The notes under the pieces: generated by a model | The model's input: the letters and a program-made list of their open reading frames with translations, nothing else | Database searches by the model: none | What the model was told of the DNA's origin: nothing | In this document: piece by piece, positions 15,522-27,415 of the stretch | Layout: each line of letters starts with the position of its first letter | Position numbering within the stretch: the first letter of the stretch is position 1 | Assembly: GCA_026393115.1 (NCBI GenBank) | Contig: JAPLAU010000008.1 | Span: 248,001-312,000, forward strand | Reading direction: 5' to 3' | Length of the DNA: 64,000 nucleotides | Origin: Actinomycetota bacterium | GTDB lineage: Bacteria; Actinomycetota; Actinomycetes; S36-B12; CAIYMF01 | Made by a program: the position numbers and the translations under genes

Positions 15522-16459
15522 GCCCGACAAGTCGTCTGCAATTCCTTCCACACGGGAGTGCAGGCTAGTGGCTTCGTGGTCTCGATGGCACTGACGAGCT
15601 GGCGCACCGCTTCGACAACGGCGTCGGGTGCGTCTTTCTGAAGTTCGTGACCCGAGTGGGCAGTCACTTGAATCGAATCGGATGACAGTGTGAGGTTTGC
15701 GCGTTGCCCACGCAGCCACTCATCCGTGACATCAGCTGGTTGTCCGTAGTCAGGGCCGTCGAGGCGATTGGCCTCAGGGCGCGAGGCGGTTAAGACGATG
15801 AGAGGCAAGTCCCGCAGCGGTGGGCCTCCGTGGGTGGCCCGTGAACTGGCGGCGAGGTCAATCACGGATGTTGCTTCGACCCACACCTCACCGAGCGTTG
15901 GGTCATAAGGTGTCACACTCTCCGCGAGGAGCACGCCGGCGATGTCTGGCGGATGCTGTGCGACAAAGGCGCGTGCGACAAGGCCGCCGTACGAGTGCCC
16001 AAGGACGAGATAGGGGCCATGCTCGCCGATTGCGTTGAGGGCAGCCGCCAGTTCGCGGGCGTGCCGACCTGCATCGATCGGGTCACGACCGTCATTTCTT
16101 GGAGGGCTGTGACCGAGACCGGGCCGGTCGTAGACGCAGGTTCGAGTAATCCGTTGGAGTTGTGGAAGTACTGGAAGCCAATCTCGTGTCGAGCTTCCGA
16201 GGCCCGCAATAATCAGCGAGGTCACGGGTCCTGTTCCCGCGCACTGCACCCATTGGGTGACTCCCGCAGCCGTGATGAGACGCCCTACATCGTGTGCCTT
16301 GGAGGTGGGGGGTGCGTGCGGGCTCGGTGACTGATGCGACGTGGGTGTGGGAGACGCTCTAGTGACGCCAACCGGCGAAGGGGCTGCCGGCGTCGAGACT
16401 GAGCAGGCACACAGGAGTGCCATCACTACCCCGGCTGGCCCCCACATTCGTCGGTTCAC
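15518..16459 (-). CDS. Secreted lipoprotein alpha/beta hydrolase
   Basis: About 313 residues. The N-terminus MNRRMWGPAGVVMALLCACSVSTP has a charged n-region, a hydrophobic stretch and a lipobox-like LCAC, then a Pro/Ser/Thr-rich linker, so it is probably a lipid-anchored extracellular enzyme. The hydrolase domain has YDRPGLGHSPP and the nucleophile elbow GHSYGG, with a C-terminal HSGHELQ for the catalytic histidine. The GTG at 16459 was chosen because it gives the best signal peptide with AAGGG about 11 bp upstream; ATG at 16447 is possible. It converges with the EaCoMT gene, overlapping its stop by 3 bp. Substrate unknown. Confidence 0.72.
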   Translation of the reverse strand: MNRRMWGPAGVVMALLCACSVSTPAAPSPVGVTRASPTPTSHQSPSPHAPPTSKAHDVGRLITAAGVTQWVQCAGTGPVTSLIIAGLGSSTRDWLPVLPQLQRITRTCVYDRPGLGHSPPRNDGRDPIDAGRHARELAAALNAIGEHGPYLVLGHSYGGLVARAFVAQHPPDIAGVLLAESVTPYDPTLGEVWVEATSVIDLAASSRATHGGPPLRDLPLIVLTASRPEANRLDGPDYGQPADVTDEWLRGQRANLTLSSDSIQVTAHSGHELQKDAPDAVVEAVRQLVSAIETTKPLACTPVWKELQTTCRA

Positions 16460-16525
16460 ACATTCAAGTGTGCCCTTGAACTGCTCGATTTGACCCGCGG
16501 TGTGCCACACCGTGAGGGTGGACCC

Positions 16526-17305
16526 ATGTCAACTGCACTCATCACCGGCCCCACTGCCGGAATCGGACTGTCATTCGCTCGACTGCTCGCCGCCGAGGGT
16601 TCCAACGTCGTGCTCGTTGCGCGTGACGGAGAACGCCTCGGACAGTTGGCAGTCAACCTTCGCGCCACGTATGGCATTGAAGCTGAGGTGATCGCCGCCG
16701 ATCTCACGGTGCGCGCCGACAGCGAGCGTGTCGAAGCGCGCCTCGCCGATGCCTCGCGCCCCATCGACATGCTCGTGAATAACGCTGGCTTCGGCATCAA
16801 CGCGTTCTTCGGGGACTGCCCGATCGACGATCAGCAACGCATGCTTGATGTACTTGTCACCGCGGTCATGCGTCTAAGTCACGCTGCGGTTCCCGGGATG
16901 GTCGAGCGTGGTTCGGGCTCGATCATCAATGTCGGAAGTGTCGCCGCGTGGATCGCGGGCGGCACCTACAGCGCTGCGAAGGCATGGTGCACGGTGTTCA
17001 GCGAGTCACTCGACCGCGAGTTGTCCGGAACAGGGGTTCACGTCACCGTTGTTGCCCCTGGTTTCACGCACACCGAATTCCATCAACGTGCCGAGATGGA
17101 CATGCAGGGATTGCCGGAGTTCATGTGGCTTGATTCCGATGCCGTCGCGGCCGCTGGGCTGAAGGCGGTGCGTCGCGGACAGGCCGTGAGTGTGCCAAGT
17201 GCGCAGTACAAAACATTGTCACTTCTCGCGCAGTATCTTCCAAGGCCGCTTGTTCGGGCTGCAAGTGGAGCCAGACCCAATGAGCGCAACCGCCGCAAGG
17301 GCTAA
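16526..17305 (+). CDS. Short-chain dehydrogenase of the DltE/YqjQ-like type
   Basis: 259-residue SDR with GPTAGIG at the cofactor site, NNAGFG, Ser in NVGSVAAW and the YSAAK pair. The C-terminus is basic (NERNRRKG), and the region after GFTHTEFHQR looks like the class that acts on lipids or sugars rather than FabG. ATG 16526 was preferred over an upstream in-frame start because GAGGGTGG precedes it and the Rossmann strand then begins at once. It overlaps the next, convergent gene by 4 bp. Substrate unknown. Confidence 0.68.
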   Translation: MSTALITGPTAGIGLSFARLLAAEGSNVVLVARDGERLGQLAVNLRATYGIEAEVIAADLTVRADSERVEARLADASRPIDMLVNNAGFGINAFFGDCPIDDQQRMLDVLVTAVMRLSHAAVPGMVERGSGSIINVGSVAAWIAGGTYSAAKAWCTVFSESLDRELSGTGVHVTVVAPGFTHTEFHQRAEMDMQGLPEFMWLDSDAVAAAGLKAVRRGQAVSVPSAQYKTLSLLAQYLPRPLVRAASGARPNERNRRKG

Positions 17306-17727
17306 GTAGCCGATGCGGCAGTCACCGCGTCGCTGATGTCGCCGCTCACAACCTGCCAGCCTCGCAACTGGGCTTGATGTGCCATGTCCGAGTCGGCGTC
17401 GCACACGCACGTCACCGGAGCGTCGGGCCAGTCGGTCGTGCGGTGCTCGGCTGACGGAAGCGGGCCGTCGACCAGAATGTAGGCGCTCACCGGTTTGCGG
17501 GAAGAGCGTGCGGCGAAACCCACGGTGGGCACGAGCGCCGTTGCTGCCCCGTAGGCGACCAGCACAATCGGCGACTGAAGGTCGCGGAGCGCCATGGCCG
17601 TGTGCGCCACCCAGAACACTCCGACCGCGGGTGCTACGAGGATGACATCGCGTCGTTGTGCTGCCAGGGCGGTCGCCCATGCCGGGGTTGGTTCACCATC
17701 AGCGGATGGGCAGATAACGACGGTCAC
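17302..17727 (-). CDS. Degenerate alpha/beta-hydrolase-like protein
   Basis: About 141 residues from a GTG at 17727 preceded by GGGGA; an in-frame extension to 17775 is possible. The pattern of strands resembles a small alpha/beta hydrolase (VVICPSADGEP, PIVLVAYGAATALVP, AYILVDGPLPS), but where the nucleophile elbow GxSxG should be there is AYGAA, so no catalytic serine is visible. It is probably non-catalytic or a relative with another role. It converges with the SDR and lies upstream of pyrE in the opposite direction. Confidence 0.5.
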   Translation of the reverse strand: MTVVICPSADGEPTPAWATALAAQRRDVILVAPAVGVFWVAHTAMALRDLQSPIVLVAYGAATALVPTVGFAARSSRKPVSAYILVDGPLPSAEHRTTDWPDAPVTCVCDADSDMAHQAQLRGWQVVSGDISDAVTAASAT

Positions 17728-17871
17728 GTCCCCAGCCTGTCGTACTCGCCTGGCGAGCGACCCCCTCGCCAGCACCCTTCCGCGCGATTCCTACACAGAT
17801 GCTTGATTTGGAGCCGGATTTGCTGCATCCACGTAGGAATCGCCGAGGTGGGACCCCCTAGGCTGCAGCAC

Positions 17872-18426
17872 ATGAGCGAAACTGCTGCCCACACGCCCGC
17901 CTGGAATGCACTCCGCGACGAGATTCTCACGAAGGCCGTCGTTCACGGAAAAGTGATTCTGTCGAGCGGCCGCGAGGCCGACTACTACGTCGATTTGCGC
18001 CGGGTGACGCTCGACAGCGTGGCCGCACCTCTCGTGGGTGAGGTGATGCTTGAAGCGACGTCGCACCTTGACTACGACGCAGTCGGAGGTCTGACTCTCG
18101 GTGCCGACCCCGTGGCTACGGCGATGATGCACGCTGCACATGCTCGCGGTCGCCGACTCGACTCGTTCGTCGTGCGTAAGGCAGAAAAAGCCCACGGATT
18201 GCAGCGCCGCATCGAAGGCCCCGATGTTGCCGGCCGACGCGTGCTCGCGGTTGAAGACACGTCAACCACAGGCGGTTCGGTGCTCACCGCAGTCGAGGCA
18301 CTTCAGGAAGCTGGCGCCGAGGTTGTTGCTGTTGCCGTGATCGTTGATCGCGGGGCTGGCCCCAAGGTCGTTGAGGCCGGCTTCGATTACCTCACCGCGT
18401 ACTCGCTGGCCGATCTGGGCCTGTGA
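17872..18426 (+). CDS. pyrE: Orotate phosphoribosyltransferase
   Basis: 184 residues. Transfers ribose phosphate from PRPP to orotate to form OMP in pyrimidine synthesis. The PRPP motif VLAVEDTSTTGGSV (about 125-138) is textbook, as are KVILSSGREADYYVDLR near the N-terminus and the K-A-E-K-A-H-G catalytic loop (103-109). The ATG at 17872 gives the standard length; the longer frame would add 90 unrelated residues. Standing alone next to DedA genes, as in other actinomycetes. Confidence 0.92.
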   Translation: MSETAAHTPAWNALRDEILTKAVVHGKVILSSGREADYYVDLRRVTLDSVAAPLVGEVMLEATSHLDYDAVGGLTLGADPVATAMMHAAHARGRRLDSFVVRKAEKAHGLQRRIEGPDVAGRRVLAVEDTSTTGGSVLTAVEALQEAGAEVVAVAVIVDRGAGPKVVEAGFDYLTAYSLADLGL

Positions 18427-18447
18427 CGCGGCGGCGTTACTTGTCGG

Positions 18448-19113
18448 TCAGGCCTCGTCGCTGGTAGGGGTGAGCGGCGGGTCGTTGCGGTGACGTAGGT
18501 ATTCGATCGCGATCGGCAGACAGCTAATGAGTACGACGAGCACGAGCACGAGGTCAATGTGCCCGCGCACCCAGTCGTTCTTGCCGAGGAAGTAGCCCAG
18601 AAGCGTGACGCCGCATGCCCAGAGAATCGCGCCGATCAGTGAGTATGTCGCGTACTTGCGGAAATCCATGCGGCCGACACCGGCGATTGCGGTGATGAAG
18701 GTGCGCACGATCGGAACGAAACGACCGAGAATGATTGCTGGCGCGCCGTAGCGCTCAAAGAACGCGTGGGTGCGCTCGACGTACTCCTTACGGAAAAACT
18801 TCGAGTCGGTCTTGTTGAATAGCTTGGGCCCGACCGCTGCGCCGATCCAGTAGCCGACGAGGTTTCCGACGAACGCCGCGACGGCGAGGATCAGGCACGT
18901 GAGCCACAGGGGCGTTGCGATGATCGCCGTTCCGACCGATAGGCCGGTGATGAACAGCAAACTGTCACCTGGCAGAAAGAAGCCGATGAGTAGGCCGCAC
19001 TCGGCGAAGATGATGGCGGTCACGGCCGCAAGTGCCCACGGACCGAGTTGCGTGATGAGGTATTCGGGGCTCAGCCACTGGGTGAAGCCGGCGATGATCG
19101 CGAGTGAGGTCAC
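18448..19113 (-). CDS. DedA-family membrane protein
   Basis: 221 residues, GTG start. Inner-membrane protein of the DedA/SNARE-associated family, recently linked to lipid-carrier (C55-P) flipping and membrane homeostasis. Visible are the re-entrant motif FFLPGDSLLF, the family stretch RFVPIVRTFITAIAGVGRM with conserved arginines, and several hydrophobic helices. A second DedA gene lies 9 bp upstream on the same strand, so the pair is probably one transcript. Confidence 0.86.
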   Translation of the reverse strand: MTSLAIIAGFTQWLSPEYLITQLGPWALAAVTAIIFAECGLLIGFFLPGDSLLFITGLSVGTAIIATPLWLTCLILAVAAFVGNLVGYWIGAAVGPKLFNKTDSKFFRKEYVERTHAFFERYGAPAIILGRFVPIVRTFITAIAGVGRMDFRKYATYSLIGAILWACGVTLLGYFLGKNDWVRGHIDLVLVLVVLISCLPIAIEYLRHRNDPPLTPTSDEA

Positions 19114-19122
19114 CAGATGAGG

Positions 19123-19791
19123 CTAGACCGCGTCGGGTTCGATCGGGACCTCCGCCCCGCCGGAGCCGCGGCGCCGCCACCGGCGGTAGAGCGCGCGGAT
19201 TCCGACGAAGACCATGTAAATCAGCGAGATCGTGATGAAGAACCCGGCGATCGCGAACGAGACGGTGCGCACCAGGGGGTTGGAGGCCGCGAAGTAGCCC
19301 ATCGCGGTGATGCCGACGGCCCATACCAAGGCGCCGATCGCGTTGGCGCTCAGGAATTTGTAGTAGTCCATCTTCGCCACGCCGGCAGCGAAGGGGATAA
19401 ACGTGCGCACCCACGGAATGAACCGGGCCACGATCACCGATAGGTAGCCAAGTCGCGCGTAGAACGTTTCAGCTCGAGTGAGACCGGTGTTCCACATCGG
19501 CCGCTTGCGCGACTCGACCCAAGGTCGGCCCAACTTGCGCCCGAGTATGTAGCCCACCTGGTCGCCGATGAATGCGGCGAGGAAGCAGCCGACCAACAGA
19601 ACGACGATGTTGACCGAGCTTCCAGGAGATCCGGCGATGAGGCCGGCTGCGAAGATGACCGAATCGCCGGGCAGCAAGAAGCCGATGAGTAGGCCCGATT
19701 CGATGAAGATGAAGCCCCATGTGACGAGGTAAACGCCCCACGCCGGCAGCGAATCCATCGCCGGCTGGAGGGTGATCGCGATCACAGGCAC
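19123..19791 (-). CDS. DedA-family membrane protein (second copy)
   Basis: 222 residues from a GTG at 19791, chosen because GGGGGAC lies just before it and an upstream extension would run into the divergent methyltransferase gene. It has the same family marks as its neighbour: GFLLPGDSVIF and RFIPWVRTFIPFAAGVAKM. Sequence identity with the other copy is clear but moderate, so this is an old duplication. The C-terminus is basic (RRWRRRG), on the cytoplasmic side. Confidence 0.85.
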   Translation of the reverse strand: MPVIAITLQPAMDSLPAWGVYLVTWGFIFIESGLLIGFLLPGDSVIFAAGLIAGSPGSSVNIVVLLVGCFLAAFIGDQVGYILGRKLGRPWVESRKRPMWNTGLTRAETFYARLGYLSVIVARFIPWVRTFIPFAAGVAKMDYYKFLSANAIGALVWAVGITAMGYFAASNPLVRTVSFAIAGFFITISLIYMVFVGIRALYRRWRRRGSGGAEVPIEPDAV

Positions 19792-19826
19792 GTCCCCCAC
19801 CCTAGGACGGCCGTAGAGTTTCGCAC

Positions 19827-20453
19827 GTGGAGGCGTCATCCGAACGTGAAGTAGGCGTAGGGCCTTACCCCTTGGCATGGCCCGACGACCCTCGACTTGA
19901 CCCGCAACTACTGGCCGAGGGCGATCGCCGCAATGTGGCCGACCACTATCGCTACTGGACTGTTGAGGCCATCACCGCTGATCTCGACCAGCATCGTCAC
20001 GCTTTTCATGTGGCGGTTGAGAACGTCGAGAGCGACATGAACATCGGTTCGATCGTGCGGTCTGCGAACGCCTTTCTCGCTGCCGAGGTTCACATCGTGG
20101 GTCGTCGCCGCTGGAACCGCCGCGGTGCGATGGTGACCGATCGCTATCAGCATGTGCGGCACCACGAGGACATCGCGACGTTCTTGCGGTGGGCGGGCGA
20201 TGCGGGTGTTGTGGTGATCGGAATCGACAACGTGCCTGGATCCGTGGCGATCGAAGAGGCCGTCGTTCCACGCGACTGCGTGTTGCTGTTCGGGCAGGAA
20301 GGCGCGGGTCTGTCTACGGATGCTCAAGCGCACTGCCAATCAATTCTGCACATCACACAATTCGGATCGACCCGCTCGATCAATATCGGCGCCGCTGCGG
20401 CAATCGCCATGCATACGTGGGTGCGTCAGCATGTTCCTTGGTCAGAGCAGTGA
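19827..20453 (+). CDS. TrmH/SpoU-family RNA 2'-O-methyltransferase
   Basis: 208 residues, GTG start. SPOUT knot methyltransferase, acting on tRNA or rRNA ribose. The three SpoU motifs are seen: NVESDMNIGSIVRSANAF (motif 1), CVLLFGQEGAGLS (motif 2) and SINIGAAAAIAMHTW (motif 3, with the usual asparagine and a run of alanines). The N-terminal 50 residues are an extension with no obvious RNA-binding fold. It overlaps the MFS gene by GTGA. The target nucleotide is not readable. Confidence 0.83.
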   Translation: MEASSEREVGVGPYPLAWPDDPRLDPQLLAEGDRRNVADHYRYWTVEAITADLDQHRHAFHVAVENVESDMNIGSIVRSANAFLAAEVHIVGRRRWNRRGAMVTDRYQHVRHHEDIATFLRWAGDAGVVVIGIDNVPGSVAIEEAVVPRDCVLLFGQEGAGLSTDAQAHCQSILHITQFGSTRSINIGAAAAIAMHTWVRQHVPWSEQ

Positions 20454-21706
20454 GTACTCAGCCTTCCCCTGAACAGCAGGCACGGCGGGCACTGATGCGT
20501 AATCGGCAGTACCGCCGCTTCTTCGTTGCCCGCACCATTAGCAATGTCGGAAACGGCATTGCGCCAATCGCGTTGGCTTTCGGCGTTCTGGCTCTGCCTG
20601 GAAGCTCGCCGACATCGCTGAGCATTGTGCTGGCGGCGCAGGCACTTCCGCTGGTGGTCATGTTGCCCTTCGGGGGTGTGGTGGCCGACCGACTCGGTCG
20701 CGCGCGAGTGATTGCCACCACCGACATCATTCTGAGTGGCGTTGTGTTGACGATGGCTGCGCTGTTCTTGACCGGGAACGCGACGGTTCCGCTGCTCGCC
20801 GTCCTCAGTTTTTCCGCCGGCGTTCTCAACGGATTCTGGTTTCCCGCCTTTGCCGGACTCGTTCCCGACGTGGTGCGTAATGAGGAGCATCTGCAGTCGG
20901 CCAATGCGTACGTGAGTGTGGCAGCGAATACGGGACTCATCGTGGGCAGCGCTATTGGCGGCGTTCTGGTGGCTGCGTTCGGCGCCGGAATCGCGATTGC
21001 GATTGATGGGTTGTCGTTCCTCTTTGCCGGTCTCCTCGTTCTATCGATCCGTCACGTGTCGCTACCGCAAAGCTCAGGCGAGTCGGTTGTCGGTGACCTT
21101 GTTCACGGCTGGCGGGTGTTCACCTCAATGCGGTGGGTGGTCATCGTTGTTGGAGCGTTCAGCATCGTGGTCATGGTGATGCGCGGCGCTGAGGAAGTGA
21201 TGGGTCCAGTTCTTGCCACGCAGTCATATGGGGGCGCCGCGGGATGGGCGGTCGTACTCGGTTCATTGTCAGTGGGCCTGCTTGTCGGCGCCATGGTGTC
21301 GTCGCGCATACGTACACAACGTCCACTCGTGGTAGCGATTCTCGGTTGCCTCGCGTTGCCGGCATGGTTGGTGACCTTGGCATTCGCCCTGCCACTCGCT
21401 GTCGTGGCGTTGTTCGCGTTCATTTGGGGGATTGCGTTCGAAGTGATGGCCGTGCTGTGGTTCACCGCGCTTCAATCGAATGTCCCTCGCGACGCTCTCT
21501 CACGCGTGAGTGCCTACGACCTCATGGGCTCGTTGATGTTCGGCCCCATCGGATTGGCCTTGGCAGGACCGCTGGTGTCGATCATCGGATTGCGAGAGGC
21601 CTTCCTCATCTCGGCAGCGGTGATCACCATTGCCCTTCTGCTGGCGCTGATTCCGGCTTCAGTCCGCGGACTTCGTTCGGGCACCCCGTCTGCGATGACC
21701 GGGTGA
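20450..21706 (+). CDS. MFS transporter, drug or siderophore exporter type
   Basis: 418 residues with about twelve hydrophobic helices. The loop GGVVADRLGRARVIATTD between helices 2 and 3 carries the MFS signature, and the N-terminus RNRQYRRFFVARTISNVGNGI is typical of the MFS_3/enterobactin-exporter-like group. The GTG at 20450 overlaps the methyltransferase stop; a longer frame on the same strand is only the shadow of that gene. Substrate cannot be inferred. Confidence 0.8.
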   Translation: MSTQPSPEQQARRALMRNRQYRRFFVARTISNVGNGIAPIALAFGVLALPGSSPTSLSIVLAAQALPLVVMLPFGGVVADRLGRARVIATTDIILSGVVLTMAALFLTGNATVPLLAVLSFSAGVLNGFWFPAFAGLVPDVVRNEEHLQSANAYVSVAANTGLIVGSAIGGVLVAAFGAGIAIAIDGLSFLFAGLLVLSIRHVSLPQSSGESVVGDLVHGWRVFTSMRWVVIVVGAFSIVVMVMRGAEEVMGPVLATQSYGGAAGWAVVLGSLSVGLLVGAMVSSRIRTQRPLVVAILGCLALPAWLVTLAFALPLAVVALFAFIWGIAFEVMAVLWFTALQSNVPRDALSRVSAYDLMGSLMFGPIGLALAGPLVSIIGLREAFLISAAVITIALLLALIPASVRGLRSGTPSAMTG

Positions 21707-21772
21707 CCGTTCGGCGCGGAACTCTGCGAGAATGGGGTTTCGCCGATCCGCTCGATGCAGGGAGACTGTGCC

Positions 21773-22795
21773 ATGCCCATCGCCACGCCTGAGGTCTACA
21801 ACCAGATGCTCGACCGCGCGAAGGCTGGCGCCTTCGCCTACCCGGCCATCAACTGCACGTCGTCGCAGACGATCGTCTCGGCGTTGCGCGGATTCGCTGA
21901 GGCAGAGAGCGATGGCATCATTCAGGTGTCGTGGGGTGGCGCTGAGTTTGCCTCGGGGCAGGGCGTCAAGAACATGGTGGCCGGTGCCACTGCGTTGGCC
22001 GAATTCGCGTATTCGATCGCCAAGTCGTACGACGTCAACATTGCGCTGCACACCGACCATTGCCCCAAGGACAAGCTCGACGGCTACATGCGTCCGTTGA
22101 TCGACATTTCCCTTGAGCGCGTTGCACGCGGCGAACTGCCGCTGTTCCAGTCGCACATGTGGGATGGCTCGGCCATTCCGCTCGAAGAGAACCTCGGTAT
22201 TGCTGAGGAACTGCTCGATAAGTGCCACCGCGCCAACATCATCATGGAACTCGAAATCGGCGTTGTCGGTGGCGAGGAAGACGGCATCGAGGCAACGCAC
22301 GATGCGAAGCTCTACTCCACTGCGGGAGACGGCCTTGAAACTGCCGCGAAGTTAGGTCTCGGCGAGCGCGGTCGCTACATGGTGGCCGCAACGTTTGGCA
22401 ACGTGCACGGTGTCTATAAGCCCGGCAACGTGGTGCTCACTCCGAAGATCCTCGACGAAATCCAGAAGGCTGTCGGCGCGAAGTACAGCGAGGACAAACC
22501 GTTCGACTTGGTCTTCCACGGCGGTTCGGGTTCGCTGCTCAGTGAGATTCGCGAAGCCCTCGACTACGGCGTCGTCAAGATGAACGTCGATACCGACACC
22601 CAGTACGCGTTCACGCGGCCGATCGTCGACCACATGTTCAAGAACTACGACGGTGTGTTGAAGATCGATGGCGAGGTCGGCAACAAGAAGCAATACGACC
22701 CCCGGGCCTACGGCAAGGCCGCTGAAGCCGGAATGTCCGCGCGCGTGGTGGAGGCCTGCAACGACCTTCGCTCCGCCGGCACCCGGATGAAGTGA
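21773..22795 (+). CDS. fba: Class II fructose-bisphosphate aldolase
   Basis: 340 residues. Zinc-dependent cleavage of fructose-1,6-bisphosphate in glycolysis and gluconeogenesis. Marks: LHTDHCPKD with a zinc histidine, the glutamate in ELEIGVVGGEEDG, the second zinc histidine in FGNVHGVYKPGNV and HGGSGS with the third. The insert and NVDTDTQYAFTRP belong to the long class IIA form. The ATG at 21773 has GGGAG 10 bp upstream. It is followed at once by DUF3151 and later purA, a common actinomycete order. Confidence 0.93.
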   Translation: MPIATPEVYNQMLDRAKAGAFAYPAINCTSSQTIVSALRGFAEAESDGIIQVSWGGAEFASGQGVKNMVAGATALAEFAYSIAKSYDVNIALHTDHCPKDKLDGYMRPLIDISLERVARGELPLFQSHMWDGSAIPLEENLGIAEELLDKCHRANIIMELEIGVVGGEEDGIEATHDAKLYSTAGDGLETAAKLGLGERGRYMVAATFGNVHGVYKPGNVVLTPKILDEIQKAVGAKYSEDKPFDLVFHGGSGSLLSEIREALDYGVVKMNVDTDTQYAFTRPIVDHMFKNYDGVLKIDGEVGNKKQYDPRAYGKAAEAGMSARVVEACNDLRSAGTRMK

Positions 22796-22805
22796 CGAGC
22801 ACCCT

Positions 22806-23219
22806 GTGACTATCGAGACGAACCTGCTGGGCGGACCCGACCCCACGCTGCTGCCACCCGATGCTGGTGCCGCTGCATTGGAGGCCGGCACCGACCCCGA
22901 CCTCGTTGCGCGTGAGTTTCCGGCATCGAGTTTGGTGTGGGCGGTGCTTGCCGACCAGACATGGGCCGATTCGCGCGTTATCGAGTCGTACGCGTTCGCG
23001 CGTGTGGGGTATCACCGCGGCCTCGACCTGTTGCGCCGCAACGGCTGGAAGGGCTACGGGCCGGTTCCGTGGGAGCACGAGCCGAACCGTGGCTTCTTGC
23101 GCTGCCTTGCCGCATTGAGCCGCGCAGCCCAAGCCATCGGCGAAGACGATGAAGCAACCCGTTGCGCCATCTTCCTGCGAGACTCCTCAGCGACAGCGGC
23201 TGTTGCACTCAATGTGTAA
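22806..23219 (+). CDS. DUF3151 family protein
   Basis: 137 residues, GTG start. Conserved actinobacterial protein of unknown function, normally found beside fba as here. The core RVIESYAFARVGYHRGLDLLRRNGWKGYGPVPWEHEPNRGFLRCLAAL is highly typical. Soluble, no signal. Ten bases after fba and three before the next flavoprotein, so probably one transcript. Confidence 0.85.
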   Translation: MTIETNLLGGPDPTLLPPDAGAAALEAGTDPDLVAREFPASSLVWAVLADQTWADSRVIESYAFARVGYHRGLDLLRRNGWKGYGPVPWEHEPNRGFLRCLAALSRAAQAIGEDDEATRCAIFLRDSSATAAVALNV

Positions 23220-23222
23220 CGA

Positions 23223-24233
23223 ATGACGGCGTCCGACGTCGTCATCGTTGGCGGTGGTATCAGCGGAATCGCTGCTGCCGTCGAACTCGCGACCGCAGGT
23301 GTTGCGTGCACGCTCTTTGATCGCGGACGACGGCTTGGCGGGCGCTTGGCTGTGCGCACGCTGCGCGATACGAACACTAAGTGGGACGGTCATCCGGTTG
23401 ACGTTGGCGCCGCGTTCTTCACCGTACGTGAACCGCTGTTCGCCGCACAGGTCGACGACTGGGAAAAGCGTGGGCTCGCGTTTCCTTGGACCGACACGTT
23501 GGGTGTGGCCGGGCCCGAGGGGCTCACCCATTTCACCTCAGGGGTGATGCGGTGGTCGGCGCCAGCGGGTCTGCGTTCGTTGGTCGACGACCTCGCGGCG
23601 GCGATTCCGTCAGTCGACATCCGCTCTGATCGCGCGGTCGAGTCGGTGTCGGTGTCCAACGAAGGTGTTCATGTCGACGAACTGTCAGCGAATCTCGCCT
23701 TGCTGTGTGGCCCCGATCCTCAGATGGCCCGCATCCTCGCGCAACAGAGTGAACTTGATGAGGTTCGCAGCACCCTCGCCTCAGTCGCCTGGGAGCCAGT
23801 GCTCGCGCTGACCGCTGTGTACGAAAAGCGCTCGTGGCCGGAGATCTCCGGGGTGTTCGTCAATGACAGTGACGAGCTCGGTTTCATCGCAGACGATGGA
23901 TCGCGCCGGGGTGACATGGCGCCGGTGTTGGTGGCGCATTCCTCGAGTGCCTTCGCCGTGCGGCATCTTGATGACCCACAAGCAGCAGCCCCAGCGATGA
24001 TGGCGGCCATGCACCGCATCCTCGGTGTTACTGCCGAGCCGGTACAGGTGCACGTTCAGCGGTGGAGTCTGGCGCGTCCTGCCACGGGCCGCGTCGAGAC
24101 ACACCTGCTCGACCCCAGCACAGGAATCGGTTGTGCCGGCGATGCCTGGCACGGCGGACCGCGCATTGAGGCGGCGTGGTTGTCTGGACATTCGCTTGGG
24201 CAGTCTGCCGTTTCACAGCTGACTTCAGGGTAG
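23223..24233 (+). CDS. Renalase-like FAD-dependent oxidoreductase
   Basis: 336 residues with an N-terminal FAD fold: VVIVGGGISGIAAAVELA, an acidic end of strand 2 (FDRGRRLGGRL) and a C-terminal FAD contact GIGCAGDAWHGGPRIEAAWLSG. This is the amine-oxidase/renalase-like family, often annotated as deoxyribodipyrimidine-linked or NAD(P)-binding protein. Members oxidise amines or isomerised nicotinamides; the substrate here is unknown. It lies between DUF3151 and purA on the same strand. Confidence 0.72.
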   Translation: MTASDVVIVGGGISGIAAAVELATAGVACTLFDRGRRLGGRLAVRTLRDTNTKWDGHPVDVGAAFFTVREPLFAAQVDDWEKRGLAFPWTDTLGVAGPEGLTHFTSGVMRWSAPAGLRSLVDDLAAAIPSVDIRSDRAVESVSVSNEGVHVDELSANLALLCGPDPQMARILAQQSELDEVRSTLASVAWEPVLALTAVYEKRSWPEISGVFVNDSDELGFIADDGSRRGDMAPVLVAHSSSAFAVRHLDDPQAAAPAMMAAMHRILGVTAEPVQVHVQRWSLARPATGRVETHLLDPSTGIGCAGDAWHGGPRIEAAWLSGHSLGQSAVSQLTSG

Positions 24234-26863
<2,630 letters not shown>

Positions 26864-26871
<8 letters not shown>

Positions 26872-27415
26872 TCGACACCTGTGGCATTGGCGTGAACTCG
26901 AAGCACATTCCGTCGTCGTCGAGTGGGGTGCGATCCACCGTGTGCGCGCTGCCGAAGTGTGCGACCGCAGCGTCGATCATTCCGGCGCAGACCGCGCTCA
27001 GGTGATGGGACGAGCGGTACGTCATCGCGAAGCGGCCGTCGGGAAGCCGTTCAGTAGAGAAACTGGGCATGATGGCATCGGGATACAACTTGTGGACCTC
27101 GGTCTGCATCGTGGTGTCGACGTCCTCGAGGTACGAGTACAGGTCGGTGGCGTTGTCGATTGACCACGGGTATCGCGCTGCCTTCTCAGCGAACATGGCT
27201 CGACCGAAGGTGTAGAGGATTTCGTCTGGGGAGACGCCGGTAATAGTCGACAGTGACTCGACCAATTGCGCCAGTTCGTGCGGGTCGTACTTGCCGACCG
27301 TCGTGTAGGCGCCCTGCGACGGTAGATCGCATGCGTCGATCATGGCGTCGGCGACAGAGTCGGAATAGGTCTGCTCGACCATGCCGACAAATGACGTGAA
27401 CACCAGACCTTTAAT
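26864..27415 (-). CDS. H-NOX heme sensor protein, apparent ATT start
   Basis: 183 residues. H-NOX domains bind NO (some O2) through heme and regulate a partner. The N-terminus KGLVFTSFVGMVEQTYS and the proximal histidine H108 in EVHKLYPDAIMPSF are typical. The YxSxR pyrrole-propionate motif reads YRSSH (133-137), so the arginine is a histidine. The family begins MKGL; here the codon before KGL is ATT, with GAGGAGGAG ending 4 bp upstream, and no in-frame ATG or GTG is near. I place the start at this ATT. The next ATG is eleven codons inside and would remove the first helix. It is coupled to the GGDEF gene by an 8-bp overlap. Confidence 0.82.

Noticed and set aside
19792-19878. Upstream extension of the second DedA gene
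   Set aside because: It would overlap the divergent methyltransferase gene, and a GTG with a good ribosome site gives the normal length.
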